From assembly GCA_002327305.1 (NCBI GenBank), contig DCUZ01000109.1:21941-54760 (forward strand): DNA of 32,820 nucleotides, written 5' to 3'. Source of the stretch: Holophagales bacterium UBA2201 (GTDB lineage: Bacteria; Acidobacteriota; Thermoanaerobaculia; UBA2201). Positions 1-6,993 of this stretch are shown here, in pieces (positions within the stretch are counted from its first letter, which is position 1; each line of letters starts with the position of its first letter). Position numbers and translations under genes: made by a program. The notes under the pieces are model-generated. The model was not told where the DNA came from. It did no database searches and saw only the letters and a list, made by a program, of their open reading frames with translations.

Positions 1-1156
1 CCTCGTTCTCCTCCGGCTCCAGCGAGCAGGTCATGTAAAGCAAGTATCCCCCGGGGGCGAGGAAGGGGAGGACCGCCTCCAGCAGCTCCCCCTGCCGGGC
101 GGCGCAGGCGGCGAAGGTCCCCTCCTCCAGCCGCCACCGGGCCTCGGGGTTCTTGCGCAGGACCCCCGTTCCGGAGCAGGGGGCGTCCAGGAGGATGCGG
201 TCGAAGAAAGCGGGCCGGAAGGCCGGTTGGCGCGCGTCGACGGCCGCCGCCACGGCCGTCGTCCCGAAGGCGTCCAGGTTGCGCTTCATTTTGGCCAGAC
301 GCGTGGGGAAGAGGTCGCCGGCCACGTGGACGGCGTAGCGGTGGAAGCGGGAGAGGGCCAGCGTCTTGCCCCCCGGCGCGGCCGCCGCGTCCCACAGCCG
401 CCCGCCGCCGAACCGGCTGAACAGCCACGCGAAGGCCTGGCACCCCGCGTCCTCGATGTAGAACAGGCGGCGCAGGTCCGGGGCGACCTCCAGCGGGTGC
501 CCCTGCTCCACCACCAGCCCGGCCGGGGAGAGGGGGGAGGGGCGCGTCGTCACCCCGGCGGAGAGGAGCCGCTCGGCCAGGTCTTCACGGGAGACGCGCC
601 GAAGGTCGGTCAGAAGATCCGGCTTGGGGACCTCCTGGTCGGCCCGCAGGACCGCCTCGGCCCGCCGGTGCCCCAGGCGGTCGAGCCACCGCCGGACCAG
701 AAAGCGGGGGTGCGAATGGCACGCGGCCAGCCGCTCGTCCAGGTCCCCGTAGAGGCCCACCTCGTTCTTGATCCCGGGGTTGCGGAGGTAGGTGCGCAGG
801 ATGGCGTTGACGAACCGGGCGGAGTGCTCCTTGCCGAGTTCCTTGGCCAGGTCGCACGCCTCGTCCACCACGGCGTAGTCGGGCCGGCGCGGGTTGAAGA
901 TGAGCTGATAGAGGGCGATGCGCAGGACCAGGACCACCTGGCGCTCGAGGGCCTCGAGGGGGCGGGTGGACAGGCGGGCGACGACGGCGTCGAGATAAAG
1001 GGCCCAGCGCGCCACGCCGTAGGTGATGTCGGTGACGCGGGCGGTCCCCGCCGCCCCGCGGGGCAGGGCGGCCGTGAGGGGCTGGATGTGGTCCCGGTCG
1101 TGAAAAACGCGGTCGAGGATGGCGCAGGCCCGCCGGACCTCCGGGGTCACAGCCAT
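1..1156 (-). CDS. rsmB: 16S rRNA (cytosine-967-C5)-methyltransferase RsmB, 3' end outside window
   Basis: RsmB methylates C5 of C967 in 16S rRNA using SAM. Translating the minus strand from the ATG at 1156 gives an open frame to the window edge (about 385 residues). The N-terminal third is NusB-like (region VRRACAILDRVF to FVNAILRTYLRNP). The catalytic domain follows, with the SAM loop DAAAAPGGKT, the motif DAPCSGTGVLRKNPEARW near residue 325 and the catalytic-Cys motif TCSLEPEEN near residue 375. The start ATG lies inside the last codons of fmt in another frame, a 10-bp overlap that implies translational coupling. fmt-rsmB is a common bacterial gene order. The last residues and stop codon lie beyond position 1. 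Confidence 0.94.
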   Translation of the reverse strand, partial: MAVTPEVRRACAILDRVFHDRDHIQPLTAALPRGAAGTARVTDITYGVARWALYLDAVVARLSTRPLEALERQVVLVLRIALYQLIFNPRRPDYAVVDEACDLAKELGKEHSARFVNAILRTYLRNPGIKNEVGLYGDLDERLAACHSHPRFLVRRWLDRLGHRRAEAVLRADQEVPKPDLLTDLRRVSREDLAERLLSAGVTTRPSPLSPAGLVVEQGHPLEVAPDLRRLFYIEDAGCQAFAWLFSRFGGGRLWDAAAAPGGKTLALSRFHRYAVHVAGDLFPTRLAKMKRNLDAFGTTAVAAAVDARQPAFRPAFFDRILLDAPCSGTGVLRKNPEARWRLEEGTFAACAARQGELLEAVLPFLAPGGYLLYMTCSLEPEENE

Positions 1157-2079
1157 ATTTCCCCGGGGATGATCCGGTGTCCGCAGATGAAGACGGCGAC
1201 GGGGCAGGCGTTCTTCCCCTCCAATTTGACCGTCGTGACCTGGTAGATCCCCTTCCCGGTGGCCACGTCGATGCCGCGGGCGCGGACCTGCAGGATGGTC
1301 CCCGGCGGGGCCTCGGCCTTCGCCTCCGGAAAGGGGCGCCCCTCCAGGATCTTCAGCCGCTTTCCGTGGAGGGTGGTGTGCGAGCCGGGCCAGGGGGTGA
1401 AGGCGCGCACCTTGTTGTGGATGACCTGCGCCGGGTCCTCCCAATGGACGCCCCCATCCTCCCTCTCCAGCAGTTTGCAGGTGGTGGCCCGCGATTCGTC
1501 CTGGGGACGGGGGGTGAGCGTTCCCGCCTCCAGCCCCTTGAGGGTGCGGCGCATCAGGCCGGCCCCGAGGACGGCCAGCCGCGCGGAGAGGGTCTCGGCG
1601 TTGTCCTCCGGAAGGACGGCCACCTCCTCCTGGAGGAGGATCGGACCGGTGTCCATCCCCTCGTCCAACAGCATGGTGGTGACGCCGGTGGTCTCCTCCC
1701 CCGCCAGGAGGGCGGCCGGCACGGGCGAGGGCCCCCGGTGGCGGGGCAGAAGGGAGGGATGGAGGTTGACGCACCCCAGCGGGGGGACGGCGAGGATGGG
1801 CGGAGGGAGGAGCCTTCCGTAGGCCACCACCACGATGGCGTCCGGGGCCAGGTCCCTGAGAACGGTCAAACCGCGATCGTCCTTTTTGAGCGAGGGGAAC
1901 TTGTAAAGGGGCAGGCCGAGGCGTTCGGCCCGGTCCCCGATGGGGGTGGGGATGGTCTCCATCCGATCCCGCGGCTTGTCGGGGGTGGTGAAAACGGCCT
2001 GCAGAGTCCACGGGGAATCCGCCAGCATCTCGAAGGTGGGGACGGCGAACTCCGGCGTCCCCATGAACACTATTTTCAT
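1147..2079 (-). CDS. fmt: methionyl-tRNA formyltransferase
   Basis: This 310-residue enzyme transfers a formyl group from 10-formyl-THF to Met-tRNAfMet, producing the initiator tRNA. It starts MKIVFMGTPEFAVP, the usual Fmt N-terminus. The catalytic Asn/His lie in NLHPSLLPRHRG and the catalytic Asp in DEGMDTGPIL. The C-terminal OB-like domain runs to the TGA at 1147. The frame stays open upstream to about 2649, but that part lies antisense to the rhodanese gene and has no family character, so the ATG at 2079 is chosen. No Shine-Dalgarno precedes it. Instead an extended -10 element ends nine bases upstream, so the mRNA may be nearly leaderless. The gene overlaps rsmB by 10 bp. Confidence 0.97.
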   Translation of the reverse strand: MKIVFMGTPEFAVPTFEMLADSPWTLQAVFTTPDKPRDRMETIPTPIGDRAERLGLPLYKFPSLKKDDRGLTVLRDLAPDAIVVVAYGRLLPPPILAVPPLGCVNLHPSLLPRHRGPSPVPAALLAGEETTGVTTMLLDEGMDTGPILLQEEVAVLPEDNAETLSARLAVLGAGLMRRTLKGLEAGTLTPRPQDESRATTCKLLEREDGGVHWEDPAQVIHNKVRAFTPWPGSHTTLHGKRLKILEGRPFPEAKAEAPPGTILQVRARGIDVATGKGIYQVTTVKLEGKNACPVAVFICGHRIIPGEIWL

Positions 2080-2088
2080 GGATTTCGT

Positions 2089-2097
2089 ATTATAACA
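2089..2097 (-). promoter_or_regulatory. extended -10 promoter of fmt-rsmB
   Basis: The minus strand reads TGTTATAAT, a perfect extended -10 (TGnTATAAT). Nine bases separate the hexamer from the fmt ATG, so a start about seven bases downstream would leave a leader of only a few nucleotides. I see no good -35 box at 17 bp spacing. Confidence 0.6.
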
Positions 2098-2122
2098 GGA
2101 AGGCCGGAACCGCCGGCTGAGG

Positions 2123-2128
2123 TATAAT
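2123..2128 (+). promoter_or_regulatory. -10 box (TATAAT) of the rhodanese-mauE-tmk-holB operon
   Basis: A perfect TATAAT lies eight bases before the ATG at 2137. It stands back to back with the fmt promoter in a 57-bp divergent gap. There is no Shine-Dalgarno before the ATG and no convincing -35 box. Transcription would begin within one or two bases of the start codon. Confidence 0.55.
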
Positions 2129-2136
2129 AACGCCTT

Positions 2137-2691
2137 ATGTTCGTCCGCACGACGCTCATCGAAATGATCCTGTGGGGCCTCGCCGCCGCCTGCCTGGGGC
2201 TGGCGGCCAACCTGGTCCATCCCCACGGCATCCCCTATTTGAAGGCCAAGCCGCCCGTGATGGTGGACCTTCCCACCGATGTCACCATTGACGAGATCGA
2301 GGTGATCCAGGCCAAGGACCTTTGGGACCTGGGGGAGTATCTGTTCATCGATTCCCGCTCCCCCGTCCAATACGCCCAGGGCCACATCGCCGGCGCCGTC
2401 AACCTTCCGTGGGAGGAGTTCGAGAAATACTACCCCCAGGCGGAGCCGTCCCGGGACTCCTCCCTCCGCATCAAGCCCCCGGACGGGAACGGGTCGGAAA
2501 TCGGCCCGAATGCGCGGGTGGACCTGCGGTCCAAGCCCGGTCTGGTCATCTATTGCGCCGGGGAGGACTGCGACCTCTCCCATGCGCTTGCCCGGCGGCT
2601 GTACCGGGAAGGATTCCGCAATGTATTCATCTTTTTCGGCGGCTGGCACGCCTGGGAGACGGCGGGGTTCCCGACGGAGACGGGGGCATGA
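2137..2691 (+). CDS. membrane-anchored rhodanese-like domain protein
   Basis: This 184-residue protein has one N-terminal hydrophobic segment (about residues 6-26), then a single rhodanese domain. Rhodanese signatures are the stretch DSRSPVQYAQGHIAGAVNLP and the active-site loop VIYCAGEDCD, with the putative persulfide Cys at about residue 140. The domain ends with FFGGWHAWETAGFP. Such proteins carry sulfane sulfur or act as redox partners. The anchor suggests the domain sits at the membrane, probably on the periplasmic side. Its stop overlaps the next start as ATGA. The downstream MauE-like membrane protein supports a shared sulfur or disulfide role. Substrate is not predictable. Confidence 0.9.
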   Translation: MFVRTTLIEMILWGLAAACLGLAANLVHPHGIPYLKAKPPVMVDLPTDVTIDEIEVIQAKDLWDLGEYLFIDSRSPVQYAQGHIAGAVNLPWEEFEKYYPQAEPSRDSSLRIKPPDGNGSEIGPNARVDLRSKPGLVIYCAGEDCDLSHALARRLYREGFRNVFIFFGGWHAWETAGFPTETGA

Positions 2692-3146
2692 GCCGGTCGG
2701 AGCGCTTCTGGCGCGTGGCGTACGTCCTGGCGCGGCTGGCCCTGGGCGGCGTTTTCCTCGCCGCCGCCCTGCCCAAGATGTGGCGGCCCGATCAGTTCGC
2801 CGACGCCGTCAACAATTACAAGATCCTCCCCTACTTCCTGGTCAATCTGGCGGCCATCGCCCTCCCCTGGGTGGAATTCCTGTTCGGCATCTTCCTGATC
2901 GCGGGGATCAAAGTCCGCGCGGCCTCCCTCGCCTCCGCCATGCTCATGGCTGTTTTTCTCGCCGCCATCGTCTCCGCCTGGGCCCGGGGCATCGACATCT
3001 CCTGCGGCTGCTTCGGCACGGGCGCGGACGGCGTCCCCATCTCCTGGCACGAGATCATCCGCGACTCCGTTTTCCTGGCCCTCGCCCTGTGGGTGTTCTT
3101 CAAACCTCTGCCGCGTTCCCAGCGTCCCGTCCCGCTGATCGGATGA
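2688..3146 (+). CDS. MauE/DoxX-like redox-associated membrane protein
   Basis: This 152-residue protein has about four transmembrane helices: residues 8-27, around 45-65, 70-95 and 120-140. The motif SCGCFG lies in the third inter-helix loop. CxCFG is characteristic of the MauE branch of the DoxX-like family, thought to take part in disulfide or cysteine redox chemistry in the membrane. The start ATG overlaps the rhodanese stop (ATGA), and its own stop overlaps the tmk start the same way. This tight coupling with the rhodanese suggests that the two act together. The family assignment comes from topology and the CGCFG motif; the substrate is unknown. Confidence 0.85.
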   Translation: MSRSERFWRVAYVLARLALGGVFLAAALPKMWRPDQFADAVNNYKILPYFLVNLAAIALPWVEFLFGIFLIAGIKVRAASLASAMLMAVFLAAIVSAWARGIDISCGCFGTGADGVPISWHEIIRDSVFLALALWVFFKPLPRSQRPVPLIG

Positions 3147-3769
3147 AGGCCCCCTTCATCACGATCGAGGGGGTGGAGGGGGCGGGAAAATCCACGCAGG
3201 CGGCCCGCGTGGCCGCCCATCTCGAGGCCCGGGGCGTCCCCCGCCTCGCCCTCAGGGAGCCCGGAGGGACGGAACTCGGGGAGAAACTGCGGGACCTCAT
3301 CCTCAACGACACCCACATCGCCATGGAGGCGGGGACCGAAACCCTTCTCCTCATGGCCTCCCGCCGGGAACTCATCGACCGGGCCATCCGCCCGGCGCTC
3401 GAGGCGGGCCGCGTGGTCCTGTGCGACCGTTTCATCGATTCCACCCTGGCCTATCAGGGATACGGGCGGGGGTTGGGGGCCGACTGGATCCGCCGCCTCT
3501 TCGACCTCTCCTGCCACGGCTTCTACCCCGACCTGACGCTCCTGCTCGACCTCCCCGTGGAGGAGGGCCGGGAGCGCCTCCGCCGGCCGCTGAACGACCG
3601 GTTTGAGCGGGAGGAGCACGCCTTCCACGAGCGGGTGCGCGAAGGGTTTCTTTCAATCGCCGGGACCGAACCGGAGCGGGTCCAGGCGGTCCCCGCCCAC
3701 GGGTCCGGGGACGAAGTTTTCGAACGGGTGCTGGGATGCCTGCGCCGACGGTTTGGGACCATCTTCTGA
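3143..3769 (+). CDS. tmk: thymidylate kinase
   Basis: This 208-residue enzyme, the normal family length, phosphorylates dTMP to dTDP with ATP. The P-loop is GVEGAGKSTQ (residues 10-19), the dTMP-binding DR(F/Y) motif is DRFIDSTLAYQGYGRG near residue 95, and the LID region follows around NDRFEREEHAFHERVREGF. The ATG overlaps the preceding stop by 4 bp. The 3' end overlaps holB by 34 bp. The tmk-holB pairing is widely conserved and links dNTP supply with the replisome. Confidence 0.97.
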   Translation: MKAPFITIEGVEGAGKSTQAARVAAHLEARGVPRLALREPGGTELGEKLRDLILNDTHIAMEAGTETLLLMASRRELIDRAIRPALEAGRVVLCDRFIDSTLAYQGYGRGLGADWIRRLFDLSCHGFYPDLTLLLDLPVEEGRERLRRPLNDRFEREEHAFHERVREGFLSIAGTEPERVQAVPAHGSGDEVFERVLGCLRRRFGTIF

Positions 3770-4518
3770 TCCGGGCCCGAAAGGGCGAACTGCCGCAGTC
3801 GGTGATCCTGGTCCATGCCATGCCCGAGGGGGGGGTGGAGTACGCCCTCGAACTGGCCCGGCAGGCCCTCTGCACGGAGGATGGAGAACCGGGGTGCCGT
3901 TGTTCGGACTGCCGTCTTCTGGCTTCCAATAACCACCCCGACCTGGCGATCGTCCGCCCCGACCCCTCCACCATCAAGATCGAACAGGTCCGCGCGGTGC
4001 GCCTCGAGGCCCAGAAACCGCCGTTCCAGGGCCGGGGGCGCTTCTTCATCTTCCAATCGGCCCACCGGATGGGGGTGAACGCCTCCAACGCCTTCCTCAA
4101 GGTCCTCGAGGAACCGGCCGAATCCACCCACTTCCTCCTCCTCACCAGCCAGCCCTTCCTCCTCCTGCCCACCCTGAGGAGCCGGTGCTTCCGGTTCGCC
4201 CTCCCCCACACCCTGACGCTGGCCGCCGCGCCGGAGGACCTGGGGCGGCTGTGGGAGGCGGTGGAGGCCGACGGCTCCCTCCTGGCCCTGATGGGGTTCC
4301 TCAAGAACCTCTCCCAATACGACTACCATGAGATCCCCCATATCCTCCTGCACCTGGCCGAACAGCGGCACCGCCCCGTCCTCACCCAGGCCGCCTATGA
4401 ATACCTCCAGATCCTCACCTCCCATCCCCCCACCTTCAACCGCCTCCTCATCCTCGAATCCATCTGGCTGGACCGGTGGGAGGCCGGGGCCCTTGTCAAA
4501 GGGCCCGATTTGGGATAA
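3736..4518 (+). CDS. holB: DNA polymerase III subunit delta-prime (clamp-loader subunit)
   Basis: This 260-residue protein is a subunit of the sliding-clamp loader. The N-terminus (WDHLLIRARKGELPQSVILVH) is typical. A zinc-binding cysteine cluster follows (C..GCRCSDC, about residues 47-59). Other family features are NHPDLAIVRP, the Sensor-1-like FIFQSAHRMGVNASNAFLKVLEEP and the SRC motif LRSRCFRF. The P-loop is degenerate, as usual for delta-prime. At 260 residues it is shorter than most homologues, so the C-terminal collar domain is reduced. It starts inside tmk with a 34-bp overlap. Confidence 0.93.
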   Translation: MPAPTVWDHLLIRARKGELPQSVILVHAMPEGGVEYALELARQALCTEDGEPGCRCSDCRLLASNNHPDLAIVRPDPSTIKIEQVRAVRLEAQKPPFQGRGRFFIFQSAHRMGVNASNAFLKVLEEPAESTHFLLLTSQPFLLLPTLRSRCFRFALPHTLTLAAAPEDLGRLWEAVEADGSLLALMGFLKNLSQYDYHEIPHILLHLAEQRHRPVLTQAAYEYLQILTSHPPTFNRLLILESIWLDRWEAGALVKGPDLG

Positions 4519-4521
4519 AAT
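4493..4521 (+). promoter_or_regulatory. sigma-70-type promoter of the DsbA-like/DUF99/MBL/lpd operon
   Basis: A TTGTCA -35 box (4493-4498) and a TAAAAT -10 box (4516-4521) are separated by exactly 17 bp. The -35 overlaps the last codons of holB. The promoter lies 31 bp before the ATG at 4553, which has a good AAGGAG ribosome-binding site. It separates this operon from the tmk-holB operon. Confidence 0.7.
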
Positions 4522-4552
4522 CACCCCCACTTCACACCCAAAGGAGAATCGC

Positions 4553-5602
4553 ATGAAACGACTGCTTCTGGTTGCCTGCGTGGCCCTCTCCATCGCCTGC
4601 GCCACCACCCCCTCTTCCGCCCCTCCCTCTCCGGGCAAGGCCGATGCCGCCTCCGTCTCGCCCGCCGTGGCCGTGGTCAACGGCGTCGCGATCACCGAGA
4701 AGGAGCTGGAGGACCTGCTGGGCCCCGCTCTCACCGTCAAGCGCCAGGAGGAGTTCGATCTCAAGCGCCAGGCCCTCAACGACCTGATCTTCCTCAAACT
4801 GCAGGAAGAAGCCGCCGCGCGGGAGGGGGTCACTGCCGAGGCGCTTTACCAAAAGAAGGTGCTGGACCCCCTGGAGGAACCCTCCGAGGAGCAGGTCACG
4901 GCCTTCTACAACCAGAACCGCGCCCGCCTGAACCCCAACGAGGAGGAAGCCAGGAAGCAGATCGTCGACTACCTCAAGGGGCAGGCCGCCGGTCAGCGGG
5001 AGCTGGCCTATCGCGAAGAACTGCTCGCCGCCGCCAAGGTGGTGGTCAGGATGCAGCCGCCGCGGCTGGCCATCCCCCGCGGGGACGCCCCCTTCAAGGG
5101 ACCCGAGGACGCCCCGGTGACCATTGTGGAATACACCGACTACCAGTGCCCCTATTGCTCGCGCGTGCAGGCCACCCTCGACCGGGTCTTTGCCGAGTAT
5201 CCGGGCAAGATCCGGCAGATCTTCAAGGACTTCCCCCTCGACTTCCACAAGGACGCCAAGGCGGCCCACAACGCCGCGCTGTGCGCCTTGGACCAGGGCA
5301 AGTTCTGGGAATTCCACGACATCGTTTTCAAGAACCAGCAGAAGCTCGGCAACGCCGACCTGAAGAAATACGGCGCCGACCTCGGCCTCGACGCGGAGAA
5401 GTTCGACGCCTGCGTGGACGCGATGCCCCACGAGAAGACCATCGCGGCCCACCTCGAGGAGGGGCAGGCCCTGGGCGTCACCGGCACCCCCTCCTTCTTC
5501 ATCAACGGCCGGGCCCTCAAGGGGGCCCAGCCCTACGAGCAATTCAAGGCCCTCATCGACGAGGAGCTCTCCTTTGTTGCACCCGCGAGTCCTGGGAATT
5601 GA
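4553..5602 (+). CDS. exported DsbA-like thiol oxidoreductase with N-terminal SurA-like domain
   Basis: This 349-residue protein starts with a basic hydrophobic signal (MKRLLLVACVALSIACATT). Cys16 could be a lipobox Cys, although the residues before it (SIA) are not canonical. A linker rich in Ala, Pro and Ser leads to a SurA-N/PpiC-associated region (AVVNGVAITEKELEDLL through the helical segment to about residue 165). A thioredoxin-like DsbA/DSBA-oxidoreductase domain follows: APVTIVEYTDYQCPYCSRVQ with active site C199-P-Y-C202, and the cis-Pro loop GVTGTPSFFING. The enzyme probably catalyses disulfide exchange in the periplasm, with the SurA-like part holding unfolded substrate. An AAGGAG site precedes the ATG. 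The 3' end overlaps the next gene by 29 bp. Confidence 0.9.
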   Translation: MKRLLLVACVALSIACATTPSSAPPSPGKADAASVSPAVAVVNGVAITEKELEDLLGPALTVKRQEEFDLKRQALNDLIFLKLQEEAAAREGVTAEALYQKKVLDPLEEPSEEQVTAFYNQNRARLNPNEEEARKQIVDYLKGQAAGQRELAYREELLAAAKVVVRMQPPRLAIPRGDAPFKGPEDAPVTIVEYTDYQCPYCSRVQATLDRVFAEYPGKIRQIFKDFPLDFHKDAKAAHNAALCALDQGKFWEFHDIVFKNQQKLGNADLKKYGADLGLDAEKFDACVDAMPHEKTIAAHLEEGQALGVTGTPSFFINGRALKGAQPYEQFKALIDEELSFVAPASPGN

Positions 5603-6134
5603 CGACGCGCCGTTCGAGCGCGGCGTCCGCAACAGCGTCCCCATCATCGGGGTCCTTTACCGGGGCAATCAGTTCCTGGAGGGCCTCGTCGCCACCAAGG
5701 TGCGCCAGGACGGGTGGGACTCCACCAAGAAGATCCTGGCCCTGATCAGGGAGGGCCGCTTCGGAAACCAGATCGAGGCGGTCCTCTTCAAGGGGATCGC
5801 CGTGGGGGGATTCAACGTCGTGGACGTGAAGACCCTCGCGGAGAAACTGAAGAAGCCGGTCATCGTGGTGATGCGGAAACGCCCGGACCCGGAGGCGATC
5901 CGGAAGGCCGCGATGAATCTGCCCAACCCCAGGAAGCGGCTGGACCTCCTCCAGCGCGCCGGGGAGATCGTCCCCGTGGACCGCCTCTTCTGCCAATTGC
6001 ACGGCATCACGCCCAAGGAGGTGGTGAAACTGCTGAGGGTCACCACTTCCCGGGGCAATTTGCCGGAGGCCTTGCGGGTGGCCCACATCATCGCCTCGGG
6101 GCTGGCGCGCGGGGAGAGCCACGGGAGGGCCTGA
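5574..6134 (+). CDS. DUF99 family protein (UPF0215-type)
   Basis: This protein of about 186 residues matches the DUF99 family in length and opening motif (RVLGIDDAPFERG), followed by VPIIGVLYRGNQFLEG and the central IEAVLFKGIAVGGFNVVDV. DUF99 proteins are best known from archaea. They are structurally related to endonuclease V/RNase H-like folds, but no activity is established to my knowledge. The start appears to be TTG at 5574 or 5577, preceded by GAGGAG at 5561-5566. No ATG lies near the conserved N-terminus. The frame starts inside the DsbA-like gene (29-bp overlap), and four bases separate its stop from the next gene. Confidence 0.82.
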   Translation: MLHPRVLGIDDAPFERGVRNSVPIIGVLYRGNQFLEGLVATKVRQDGWDSTKKILALIREGRFGNQIEAVLFKGIAVGGFNVVDVKTLAEKLKKPVIVVMRKRPDPEAIRKAAMNLPNPRKRLDLLQRAGEIVPVDRLFCQLHGITPKEVVKLLRVTTSRGNLPEALRVAHIIASGLARGESHGRA

Positions 6135-6138
6135 CCCG

Positions 6139-6993
6139 GTGCGGTTCCAAGTCGGCCGGATCGAACTGGCCCTCCTCGACGGCGGGCGCTTCTGGCTGGA
6201 CGGGGGGGCGATGTTCGGCATCGTCCCCCGGTCGCTGTGGAGCAGGCAGTACCCCCCCGATGAGGCCAACCGGGTCCCAATCGTCTGCCGCGCCCTCCTC
6301 ATCCGGACCCCCGACCGGTGCGTCCTGGTGGATCCCGGCCTCGGGACCAACTGGGAAGGCCGGTGGAAGGAGATCCTGAAACTGACCCCGGGCAACATCG
6401 GGGCGGAATTGGCCCGCCACGGCCTCAAGCCGGATGACATCCAGACCTGCGTCTTCACCCACCTCCATTTCGACCACGCCGCGGGGGCCCTCCACCAGCT
6501 CTACGACCAGTGGGTCCCCGCCTTCCCGAAGGCGGAGTTCGTCGTCCAGCGCGACGAATTCGAGCACGCCCGCCAGCCGGGGGTCCGCGACCGGGCCTCC
6601 TACCGCGTCCTCGACATCCTCCCCCTCGCCCGCTCGGGACGCTTCAAGCTGGTCGAAGGCGACACCGAGTGCGCCCCCGGCGTGCGGCTGGTCCGCGTGG
6701 CGGGCCACAGCCCGGGCCTCCAGGCGGTGGTGGTCGAATCGGAGGGGCTGAGGGCCTACTACCCCTCCGACCTGATCCCGCTCCTCGGCCACCTCCGCCC
6801 CACCTGGCTGGCGGCCTACGACCTGGAACCCTCCACCGTCCTCGGCGAGAAGCAGCGGATTCTGGCCGAAGCGGAGGAACACCGCGCCCTGGTCATCCTG
6901 GGACACGAGCCGCTCCACCCCGCCGGGGTCCCCCGGCGCGACGCGGAGGGGAACCTCTTCCTCGAAAAACCCAAGGAGTTCGCCCATGCATGA
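6139..6993 (+). CDS. metallo-beta-lactamase-fold hydrolase (lactonase/glyoxalase II-like)
   Basis: This 284-residue protein has no signal peptide. The zinc ligands are visible: THLHFDH (residues about 107-113, HxHxDH), the second His in VAGHSPG, the bridging Asp in YYPSDL and the last His in ILGHEPLH. The N-terminal strand pair and DGGAMFGIVP recall N-acyl-homoserine lactonase-like and related hydrolases. The substrate cannot be told from sequence. The start is GTG at 6139, because no ATG occurs before the conserved FQVGRIELALLDGG segment. The 3' end overlaps the lipoamide dehydrogenase gene by 8 bp. Confidence 0.88.
   Translation: MRFQVGRIELALLDGGRFWLDGGAMFGIVPRSLWSRQYPPDEANRVPIVCRALLIRTPDRCVLVDPGLGTNWEGRWKEILKLTPGNIGAELARHGLKPDDIQTCVFTHLHFDHAAGALHQLYDQWVPAFPKAEFVVQRDEFEHARQPGVRDRASYRVLDILPLARSGRFKLVEGDTECAPGVRLVRVAGHSPGLQAVVVESEGLRAYYPSDLIPLLGHLRPTWLAAYDLEPSTVLGEKQRILAEAEEHRALVILGHEPLHPAGVPRRDAEGNLFLEKPKEFAHA

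Noticed and set aside
1157..2649. Longer start for fmt, up to 2649
   Set aside because: The extra 190 residues lie antisense to the rhodanese gene. The conserved family start and promoter are at 2079 and just upstream.
3523..4833. Long minus-strand open frame opposite tmk, holB and the DsbA-like gene
   Set aside because: Both strands are open because of GC bias. The plus-strand genes have clear motifs, and this translation has none.
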